Assembly: GCA_009103225.1 (NCBI GenBank)
Contig: RHPI01003603.1
Span: 47,915-111,914 of the forward strand
Direction of reading: 5' to 3'
Length of the DNA stretch: 64,000 nt
Origin: Chlorokybus atmophyticus
Lineage: Eukaryota > Streptophyta > Chlorokybophyceae > Chlorokybales > Chlorokybaceae
Numbering within the stretch: the stretch's first letter is position 1; every line of letters starts with the position of its first letter. Below are positions 24,089 through 32,940 of this stretch, piece by piece. The notes under the pieces were generated by a model. It worked only from the letters and a program-made list of their open reading frames with translations. It had not been told where the DNA came from and ran no database searches. Made by a program: the position numbers and the translations under genes.

Positions 24089-26324
24089 CTAGGACTCCAT
24101 GGGAGTTTCAATGTCTGCATACGCGTCCAAACTAACAGGGCTATTTCCCGTGACCATGTTGGCTCGGAGAGACTCAGGAGCAGCTTCCGCCACTGCCTCG
24201 TTGACCTTCTCCTCCACCTTGGCCAGATCTGGTGTCCCATCACCAATCCCGGGACTAACCGGCGAGTAATGTCCCATGTCGTGCCCGTTGGCTAGCGCCG
24301 ACGGCATGCTGGGCACAGGCGTTGATGCGTTACTAGTACCATGTTGTGATGTCCTGCGGAGGCCCGCAGCCCGGTATACGGCCTCCTCGATCTGGTCTGC
24401 AACAGGGCCTTGGTCGGGCTTCATGAGTATATCCCACACGTGCTTGGACGCGCAGCGCATGACAGGGACCTCCAGCTCGCGGCGCAGCTTGGCAAACAGT
24501 TCTTCCCGAGTCATGCTTTCAAGCTCTTTTCGATTTTGATGCCGCAGCACGTTGCTGTTCAACACAGACTCTGTCGTGAAGCGCTGCAGATGAACCTGAC
24601 ATAACAATAGCTGCATTACTGAGCTGCAGGAAAAAAACAGCGAATGACATCAGCTTGCACAGGGCTTGAGGTGAGCCTTACGTTGGACTTCAGCAGAGAG
24701 GTCACTGTGCTGCGCAGCGAGTCAAAAGTGCCATCAGCCATGAGCTGCTCCAGCACAACCTCCGGAGTGATTGTACCTGCCAGAGCGATTGCTCCTGTCA
24801 GCCGCGTGTTGCAAATGGCCACACATACGCACGCACACGCGCGCACACACACACACACACACATGGATGTGCACGTGCGCGCGCGCGCGCGCGCGCGCAT
24901 GCAGGAGTGCAGGCAAACACATGAAAGACCTAAGGCCCACCTTCTTGTATGCGCAGCGTCTGCTGCGGCTGTGACTGCTGTTGTTGCTGCAATGCTGGCT
25001 GTTGTTGCTGCTGCTGCTGCTGCACAATTTGCTGCTGCTGCTGCTGCTGTGGTTGCACAGATTGATCATAAGGCAGCGGCTGCCCGTACGGTGCAAACTG
25101 CATGGACTGGTTGGTCATGGGATAGCTCGTACTAGGACCCCAACCCGTCACGTCCTGCATCATCCCTGCTTGAGCCATGCTCATGTCCTGCCCCTGCCAA
25201 TGGCCAGCGCCAGCGCCATACATCATTGAAGAAGGCGCCGCTGCCACCGGCGGCTGCGGGGTTCTGCAACGGTGGCATTCGCGTCTGTAGGGGTAATTGT
25301 CAAATGCACAATAAGGGTTAGGGCACTTCCACAATCCCGTCCTCGCATGCTCAGCTGCAACGCCCCTTGGAGCTTGACAGCGGTGGCATTCGGCACGTCG
25401 AGCGTAGTTGTTGAATGCACAGATGGTGCAGCGCCAGTCTCCACCTGGCGCTGATGTTGATGCTGGTTGTGGAGGTGGACCGGGCCCATGCTCTGAGTTG
25501 GCTGTTGTTGCTGTGGACGGGCGAGGGTGCGGGCGAGGGTGCTTGCAGACTTGGCACTCGGTCCTTTGTGAAGAGTTGTCATTGAAACAGGCTGCGCATT
25601 GCCAGGTGGCGCCTGCTGGTACACACGCATGCAATGGTCATCATAAGGGAGTCGGTGGCAGTCAGGAAGGAGCGCACGCATGCATGCAGTTCTGTGTGGG
25701 TTGCAGGAACACAAGCACAGACTTACATGCGAGCATGCATGCATATACGCGCTCCGCCGCAGGCATACGCACACACATGCGTTTGACAACGCAACATCTG
25801 CACGAGGACAGCAAAATCACACTTGTTGAAAACGACAACCAGGATGAAACAACGCACATGAGTTCAACAGCCCTGAAAATTGCAGCTTGCAGTGATGATA
25901 ACACTGCTGCTTATGGCAATGTAACACTGAACGCACAAGCACATGCAATTCCCACAGAAGCTGCGAACGTCTGTCGCTCATGCTCACCGTCAGCACTGGC
26001 GGCGGCGCCGGAGGGGCCAGCGGTGTTGTCGAGCTCGGCAATGCTGCGTGGCTGCTGGCATCGTCCGCACTCCTCTCTGCGTGCGTGATTATCGCAGGCA
26101 CACACGGCGCAGCGCCAGCCGGCCTGGGCCTCCCACTTGGCCTTCCCGCACCGCTTGCACTCCCTCCTGAAGGAGAAATTAAGGTTGGAGCAGTCCCGGC
26201 TGCTGCATACCCAGTCACCACTACCTCCGCCCCCGACGGCCCTCGCCCTCGCTCCGGCCTCCACGCCCATCGCCACCGCCGCCGCCGCCGCCCACGCCTG
26301 CACCCACGCTAGCAACCATCTCAC
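24089..26324 (-). CDS. RanBP2-type zinc-finger protein with SHG1/BOD1-like domain
   Basis: Four exons on the minus strand, 26324-25988, 25612-24941, 24776-24682 and 24595-24089, with consistent phases, give 536 aa. Five RanBP2-type fingers (W-x-C-x2-4-C-x3-N-x6-C-x2-C) lie at about residues 36-60, 69-90, 115-136, 170-193 and 205-230, for example DWRCTICAFNNYARRAECHR. Such fingers bind single-stranded RNA or ubiquitin. A Gln-rich tract follows, then a helical region from about residue 336 (TPEVVLEQLMADGTFDSLR, later LFAKLRRELEVPVM). That region resembles SHG1/BOD1, known from Set1/COMPASS and from chromosome-segregation proteins. The tail is Ser/Pro-rich. The start may instead be the Met at 26270. 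The finger call is firm; the SHG1-like call rests on pattern similarity. Confidence 0.8.
24816..24898. repeat. (CA)n followed by (GC)n in an intron
   Basis: An alternating purine-pyrimidine run of CACG/CACA followed by about nine GC dinucleotides, inside the zinc-finger gene intron 24777-24940. It is a strong candidate for Z-DNA. Confidence 0.9.
24958..25060 (-). repeat. CAG/CAA tract encoding poly-glutamine
   Basis: Trinucleotide repeat inside exon 2 of the zinc-finger gene. It encodes several short Gln runs separated by Pro, Ala and Ser, and is likely polymorphic in length. Confidence 0.9.
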
Positions 26325-26345
26325 TCATATGCTTATTGTCAGGGA

Positions 26346-26353
26346 TAGGGTTT
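26346..26353 (-). promoter_or_regulatory. Telo-box AAACCCTA just upstream of the zinc-finger gene
   Basis: Reads AAACCCTA on the minus strand, about 22 bp before the predicted ATG at 26324, with further TAGGG half-motifs beside it. Confidence 0.4.
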
Positions 26354-26459
26354 GGGCCCTGAGTTAGGGCCTCCAGATTGGTCGCTAACGTTAAAATATT
26401 GGAGGCTCGCAACTTCAAGTCTTGCCTGACAGATTGGCTTCCAGCAACGCTGCCCATGA

Positions 26460-28040
26460 CTAACCAGTGCGCAAACCTGTAAGTGGATGAAGCTCATGCA
26501 TGTGTGGTTGCTTTGCATTATAGTTTCAAGTGCAAACTGGCAATGCGAGGATGTGTAGAGCCAAGTGTTTAGCAGTACATAAATGATAGCGTGGCACTGA
26601 TGAACAGCCGAGGTGTGGCAATGCAATGATCATTGCATTACATACCTTATGTAATCCATGTAATTAAGAGATTGACGGTGCATGCAATGCCTCCCTTCTT
26701 GAGGGCAGCGTATTCAGTGTGTGCCAATTGCAGCCTTCAATGCAGCATAGTGTACCTTTTCATTTGTCGACTGAAATCAAGAACTTTTATTGACATTCAT
26801 GCAAGGCTCCATGTATGAACAAGTGCACAGTTCGTAGTGTGTTCGCATGAAGTGCATGGCACCCTTTTTTGACTGGCTTGTCCAACTCCAATACGAGCAA
26901 AAGACAACAAGCTGGGTTGAATGTGCATGTTTTCTTGACTCGTTTACTTGCAGGTTGCAGCCCGCTTCATTTACACGTGGCATGTCGCACAATCCGATGG
27001 GACACTTTTTGTACACAGTTACGGGAACTTTTCATTATTTAGTACTCTGCATGACTTCGATTAATGTAATCAATCCTCCTACAGCTACTGAATCATAAGG
27101 ACTCCATTGACTCATGTGTCTTGCAGCACAGTGTGGTCCTCCGCTTCAAGGCGGCAAGATATGGGAGTTCCATTTGGTTGGCTAGTATAAGTATAAGACG
27201 TTTTCAAGTTTTACGGCTACCCTGCTCATGTTGTCTAATTTTTTACGGACATATATACATGCTATGAATACTTGGGTAGCAAGTTTTGCCGACAGGTACA
27301 TATTTTAATTGAACTTTTTGCCCCATTATATTGAGAAATACTGCATCCGCGGTCTCGAATACGGCGCCACAATTGGGGTGTGAGAGGTCTGCCTCAAAGT
27401 GAATTAACCCTTGCTTAGCGACTCACGAAACTCCCGCGGAATAACGTAAAACTTGAATCCGCATAAAGTTGCATGAGATTTTAAAGTAGGGTCTTTACAA
27501 CTATATAAATACAGTGCAAAAAACCATCCCATTTGAGCTTATAGTACATAACCAAATAATGACGTGCTTATATTTTGGGTAGTCGCACCCGTTTTCTCCT
27601 AAAGTGTCCATGCCAAATTCTATAACTTCCGGCCTGAAAAGCCGTTTGCCTGAGTTATAGGCTCTAAGGGTAGCTATCTTAATAAGGTTTAAGGTAAGAG
27701 ATTTTAAGGTAAGGTTGAAGCTAAGAATCAGATAAAAAAGGGACGAATGAGGGAGTCTTCTTCAAGAGACACACGGCGTTTCACGACGTCGTGGCTTTGT
27801 GTGCCATGCGCACGGTGGCAACACGTGACCTCCCTCCCGGCTAGGCGCAGGAGGCTATCCGTAGGAGCTGCCGTCGTGGCGGTGGTACCGGGCTGGACGG
27901 GCGCACATGGCCGATGGAGGGACGTGCTGCTCGCGGCAGCGGCGTAGGCAGCACTTACGCCGTTGTTGTTTGTTTAGGCACGGACCGCAGTATATGCTGT
28001 AACTTACACTTCTTGTTGGCTATTCAGTAAAGAGAGAGAG
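26460..28040. other. Intergenic region with an AT-rich block
   Basis: From about 27120 to 27740 the DNA is clearly AT-rich and lacks the TGCA/CA style of its surroundings. It contains a TATAAA-like site near 27502. A 66-codon open frame at 27747-27947 (+) shows no known domain. Confidence 0.5.
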
Positions 28041-28080
28041 TTTGTTTGGCCTTTCAGTCGTCAAACGCGCACGCAGCAGC

Positions 28081-28353
28081 ATGGCGACGGCACCTGATTC
28101 GGGAGTCACAGTTGCAATCCCTTATGCACCCTTGCGGATGGGACTGCTCTTCTATCTGACGTGGCTGAGCAGCTTGTGTTGCGCGTACTCGGCGATGGTG
28201 CTTCGCAAGCGCCGTGTCTCGCACAAGGCGGCAATGGCACTCGTGGTGTTGTGGCGGTCAGTACAGATGGCGTTTGTTGCGCGAGACGAGACCAACGGGC
28301 GCATAAGAAACCGTTGTCATGGGCTGGGATCACTGAAAACCGCGTTTGCCTGA
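28081..28353 (+). CDS. Hypothetical ORF, possibly not expressed
   Basis: A 90-codon frame from an ATG after a purine-rich leader (GAGAGAGAG at 28033). It contains a hydrophobic segment near MGLLFYLTWLSSLCC. No family is recognised. It may be part of a degraded element together with the next ORF, which is in a different frame with no convincing splice sites between them. Confidence 0.2.
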   Translation: MATAPDSGVTVAIPYAPLRMGLLFYLTWLSSLCCAYSAMVLRKRRVSHKAAMALVVLWRSVQMAFVARDETNGRIRNRCHGLGSLKTAFA

Positions 28354-28392
28354 CATGATGGAGGAGTGTAACTGCTCGGCATATGACGAGAT

Positions 28393-28761
28393 TTGGTTGG
28401 CGCTGTTTTGGGTTGGACCCTATGTGTTGCTCCTTTCACTATACCATGTCGCGAGCGGTTGTTGGCAACAATGCGCTCGGTGGCATACGGGATTGTTGTG
28501 ATGGGTGAAAACTTGGTAGGTGTTGGCAACGCCTTGGACTTGACCTGTGTTCCCTCGGTAGCAGACACGCCAGCAGACACGGCAGTGGGCACGTGTAAAC
28601 CTGCTCCCATGGCGCACCATTGCAAAATCTGCCTGAAAGACGTAACGCATGATCACTCGTGTTTCTGTGTGCATTGCGGGCGCCGCTTCTGCCTGCTCCA
28701 TTGCCTTGCTGGCAACCAGCGCCGCGCTTCGCCAACATGTGGCCACGATGCCCAATTTTAG
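28393..28761 (+). CDS. Hypothetical ORF with Cys/His cluster
   Basis: A 122-codon open frame whose C-terminal third holds a dense putative metal-binding cluster: HHCKIC, then HDHSCFCVHC, then FCLLHC. The spacing resembles small zinc-binding domains, including the Cys-rich tails of some cut-and-paste transposases, but the rest has no recognisable catalytic motif. Its origin is uncertain. Confidence 0.3.
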   Translation: MVGAVLGWTLCVAPFTIPCRERLLATMRSVAYGIVVMGENLVGVGNALDLTCVPSVADTPADTAVGTCKPAPMAHHCKICLKDVTHDHSCFCVHCGRRFCLLHCLAGNQRRASPTCGHDAQF

Positions 28762-29608
28762 ACTGCCCAGGGTAAGTTTTTGTTGCGTAAACAGCAAACT
28801 GTTCAAAAGTGTGAAAACGCTGTTTCCGTTTTCGGTTGCGCGTGCATGCACAAAACCTGCACTGCGTAATACTCGTAGTGCTCTGCGTCTGGGGACAATT
28901 CTAGGCAGCTGTATGTCCAAGATGCTGAGCATGCATTCGCACACACATAAGCGCACGTGTAAAGCTTCCATTATGCCTGTGCCATATAAAATTTGTGCCA
29001 GTCAACTGATTCTTGATGCGTGCAAGATCATATGGCCCCCTTAAGCCTGCTCCAACGTACGTGTGGAGCAAGCCTCGTTAATGCGGCTTCTACGTCCATT
29101 GGCTAATGATGTTTACTGCAAAAAACAGCTTGCAGCAAGGGTGCACATGCGAAACACATTTGCAACAGCAGCGGTGGTGCCCTGTTATGTGTGCAGTGTT
29201 CCAGAGCAGCAGTTAGCCTACGAGTTGTAGACTGCACCCACTCTCCCCTGCCGGGATGCAAAATCTGTAAAATACAAGAATCCATCACATGGTGTGAGGC
29301 ATCCACCTCTGCTACACACATGGGCTGCCAACCTGCGGCCAAACGCAATCCGCATAAGGTGCACGGACACCATCCTAGTGCACTCAATAGTTGACGACTT
29401 AATCAACAACATGACCCACTGCTCACTTTACAGTTGAACATGTCCCCTGCATGTGCCATGCACATGTACAAGACATAACCAGCGTCCATGTGTATGAGTT
29501 AAGCGCACTGTCCTAAGTTGGGAGAAGAGACTTTGTTCATTCTTCCGCGAAACAAGCATGGTCACACTCAACCCTAAGCCGCACACTGCAGTACTGGCAC
29601 AACTGCTT
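28762..29608. other. Intergenic region
   Basis: No supported gene. Open frames are short and overlap on both strands. Confidence 0.5.
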
Positions 29609-30863
29609 TTACCAGTTCATTGTGTCCATAGCGTGATGAATGTCGTCATGCAGCCTGCGTCGCTGCATGGGCGTCTCGCAAAAGCACTTGCCCCCGCAAA
29701 TTGGACACACAACCACCTTCTCCCCGCGGCACTGCCGGCACACGTGAACCCCAACACCATTGTATATCTGCGGCATTGCCAATCTATAAGTACGCATGCC
29801 CTGCAGGCTGACTGCCAAATGCAACAGCTCAATACCTTGCCTTTGGCGTTCCACAAGTTGCAGCGCACTACACCTTGCCCCTCACGCTCGTCGCATACTG
29901 GCAGCTGCAAAACGAAAACACGATTAGCAAGGATGTCTGTTGGTGTGACTGTGTCTTTGCGGTAGCGCAGTGCCCCACCTGAAACACAGGACAACCAGCG
30001 TGCGTGTCTGTGCGCATGCTGGCTCACGAAACAGTTACGCCATACGATGCCACAACAACATACTATCCAATAACAGATGAGTGGCCAACAAGCAGTAGGA
30101 TGATAACACGCGTACTTAGTGCATCACTGATCACTTTACTCAACCAGATCAAGCAACCAGGCAATAGATGCTTAAGCATTGCGTCAGACAGGCAATGCTG
30201 CGAATAATATTGTGTTATGACAGTGCGCTCGAGCGCGGTTGACAGTTGTCCGACCTTCTTGTGGGGGACGGACAAGACTGAATGTGCCGACATGCGGACT
30301 GCATAAAGCGGCTGCGAAGTCCTCGCAGCCCTGCTGACCCCGTTGCGGTCATTTCAACACACCATTGGTGCAGGCGGCACTGCTCGTTGAAACAACACCA
30401 GCATCGTTGTGCTCCTGACCAATCTCTGCAAGTGTGGCCTTCAGCCCCAGCACACATGCAAGCTTATACGCAAATAGCAAGACAGTGCTTGCGTTGATGA
30501 CACTGATAACTGATCATCATTCTTGTCATTACCTGACCATGGTGTTTAGAGCGGCGGTAGCGTGCATGTCGTGCTCGCAGTGAACCCGACCACCGTTGTC
30601 ACCGTCAGCTCCACCAGCAGCAGTACCGCATAGAAGCTTGTGCTTTGGCGGCACGAGCGTGAAGGATATCACGCATGACATGTCCTGTTGGTAACAAGAA
30701 TCCCTTCAGTAATGCGCACACGCATGCACGCATGTGCACACATGTCATGTGATGTTGTGTGGACAGTGAGTGTACGTTGGTCATCAGTGCAAAGCGTACC
30801 CTGAAGTCGTGGGAGTGGCAGGTGTTGAGGTCGGAACTGGCGCAAGGATGGTGATGTCCCAGG
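29609..30863 (-). CDS. Possible multi-exon Cys-rich gene, 3' part
   Basis: A chain of short minus-strand frames with plausible splice sites. About 30863-30801 gives CASSDLNTCHSHDFR; 30686-30584 gives SFTLVPPKHKLLCG; about 30345-30250 ends VLSVPHKK; 29905-29839 gives LPVCDEREGQGVVRCNLWNA. The last exon, about 29767-29609, gives VCRQCRGEKVVVCPICGGKC and then a stop. The CxxC pairs suggest a zinc-binding C-terminus, with weak likeness to 4-CXXC domains. Upstream exons (31-31.7 kb) could not be assigned to a strand with confidence. No family name is offered. Confidence 0.35.
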
Positions 30864-32050
30864 AGCGTCTGTCCATGTCAGGGTGGCAGGCGTCGCCCGT
30901 CACTGACAGTGCCTGCCCCACCACCCACGACGTCCCCGCCGCTGGAGACAACACCACTAGCGCAGTCTCTGCCATACTACCTGCCACCTACACAACTTGT
31001 GTGAGCCAGCGCGTGGGCTAGATGGCACGCAGTCACTTGCGCTCATCATGATGGGCTATGACAATGTACAGCTACATAGTGACAATCACCACCACCTGTA
31101 TACGAGTCAACTTGATTGCTTGAACAGTGACGTGTAGTCTTTCATGAGCAGAGCGCCTTGGTACTGTGGCGACAGTTCAGGTCAGAGCTGCACATCGTGG
31201 ACACGCTGAAGAATGCATGCTTGCCAGCGCCTCTTATGGAGGATGCAACCAGCTGAGCTTGCTTGGCTGGGCCATGAGGTAATGGTTCACAAAGTGCAGA
31301 GCAGTGATGGCCCCTGCCGTCTGTGCCATCGTCCGCGCCCTGGCTCGCTCTCGTGCACCCCCTCCTACACGCATGCACACACGCGCATCAACACCGCAGC
31401 AGTTCACTGACAGGACTTTCTGTGCCTGAACTTGTTGAGCAGGTTGCTGCGCTTACATCGGGAGATGGGGCGACGTAAAACGTCGCGGTTGCGCCTGGCG
31501 GCAAGGTCGTTGCAGCAGCAGCAAGTAACAGCAGCATAACAATCGCCAACCTGTTACGCTCATCCCAGCTCCAGCCGACCTCTCCGCATGCGCAAAAGTC
31601 TATGTGGCACATGCGCCACACGGCGCCAATAGGCACGCACGTGTGCGTTTGTGCCTATTGGCGCTGCATTGCTTGCGATAGCTGTGTGCGCCGCGCGCAA
31701 GCTATGCTTCGGCTGTGTGCTTGCTTGCGTAAAACGCATGCGCAGACAACCTTCGGCCCATCCATCAACACGGCTAACAGAGCAGGGCGTAGCAGTCCGC
31801 TACAGTATACCAGCAGGGCTCTGGTGTACGGTATGCGCCGGTCCTTGACGCCATAGACACAACAACAGCACACAAACAACATGTTGGGTATGGTGAGGCA
31901 TATCCGTCCCACAGGATAGGTGTTTGCTTTGAGGTCGCGCGGTGCGATTTGCCAGCAAGTGGCGCAGCAGGGCACTACTTGTTCGCACTGCCAATTGCAA
32001 CAGTTTGGTTTGTCAAGTGCATTGTTGCCACGTGGCAGGTCCGAGGCAAG
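30864..32050. other. Region with unresolved coding potential
   Basis: Protein-like frames occur on both strands. On plus, one near 31145-31255 (VLWRQFRSELHIVDTLKNA) and another at 31421-31525 (LLSRLLRLHREMGRR) could be exons of a short gene. On minus, a hydrophobic Leu/Ala frame lies near 31550-31480. I could not link them. A strong hairpin lies at 31623-31664. Confidence 0.3.
31623..31664. repeat. Perfect 14-bp inverted repeat with 14-nt loop
   Basis: GCGCCAATAGGCAC and its exact reverse complement flank a loop that itself holds a GCAC-GT-GTGC mini-hairpin. Confidence 0.85.
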
Positions 32051-32940
32051 ATGACGGCGGCGGCGGCGATGGCGATGGCCGGGGTGGTGGTCGCCAGGCC
32101 GAAGGCGTTCGTGCTGCCTGCACGCAGGCCTTCGTCGTCCGCGGCGGTGCGGTCATGGAGGCGGGCTTCGCCCATTCTGTGCATGGCACAGAAGTGGGTG
32201 CTTGTCCCTTCAGGCGACGGCGACACCCGGCACCTGCCCGAGCCGACGCCCATGCCGGGCGCCATCGACCTCAGCGACATCGGCAGCGTGGTCATTGGCA
32301 GGGAGGCTGAGAAGGCGGACGCCGTGCTGCCGGTGGCTACCGTCTCGGGCAAGCACGCCCGCCTGGATCGCCGCGCTCAGGGGGAGTATTGGGTGTCTGA
32401 CCTTGGTAGCACAAACGGCACCTACATCAACGGCTCCAGACTCAAGCCAAACCAGGCCGCCCGTGTTAACCCTGGCGTTGAGATCACCTTCGGTAAGCTC
32501 AACATTGCCTCTCCCAATAAGAAGATTGTAAAGCCTCGCTTACACTGGGCTTGCTTCTAGTCCCCAGCGTTAGGGTTTCTGCTTGCATGGGCTTCTGTTC
32601 TTTGACGTATTTTGCTGAAGAGTTTTGGAGTGGAGCAAGCTGTTTACACATTCTGTCTCTGCTGACATCCATGCTTGCTTCCAGTCCCGTTTTCAGAGGT
32701 TCTGCTGCTTGCATGTACTTTTGTTGCTAAAGTGCGCTTCAGAGTGTTGGTCGAGCAAGCTATCTACGCATGCTGTCTCAGCTCTCTTCTAATTGAGGGT
32801 CGTTGCATTACTATGGGGTCGCAGGGGATGTCCATCTGGCCAAGTTTGTGCTCAAAGTTGAAGAGGAGGAAGACAAGCCTGCTGAACCTGAGGCTGCTGA
32901 AGCTCCCGCTGGAGCTCCTGCTGAAGAGTCATCCGCTTGA
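32051..32940 (+). CDS. FHA-domain protein, plastid (thylakoid) type
   Basis: FHA domains bind phosphothreonine peptides. Exon 1 is 32051-32492 and exon 2 is 32825-32940, with donor TTCG|GTAAGC, acceptor GTCGCAG and phase 1, giving 185 aa. Residues 1-45 are rich in Ala, Arg and Ser with few acids, a typical plastid transit peptide. The FHA core has GR (83-84), SGKHA (99-103) and STNGTYING (120-127), the expected phosphopeptide-binding residues. The sequence order (WVLVPSGDGD, KADAVLPVATVSG) matches small plant FHA proteins found at the thylakoid. The C-terminus is an acidic Glu/Ala/Pro tail. The regulatory partner is unknown. Confidence 0.9.
32548..32790. repeat. Imperfect tandem duplication inside the FHA gene intron
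   Basis: Two diverged copies of about 115-120 bp share, in order, GCTTGCTTC(T/C)AGTCCC, TTCTGCTTGCATG, GAGCAAGCT and a CTGTCTC block. An old intron duplication is likely; neither copy is coding. Confidence 0.6.

Noticed and set aside
28120-28740. PiggyBac-type transposase
   Set aside because: Only the Cys-rich tail is suggestive; no DDD catalytic core or terminal inverted repeats could be found in any frame.
30770-31021. Plus-strand 83-codon ORF as a gene
   Set aside because: The opposite strand gives a better spliced reading linking to neighbouring Cys-rich exons; the plus frame shows no motif.
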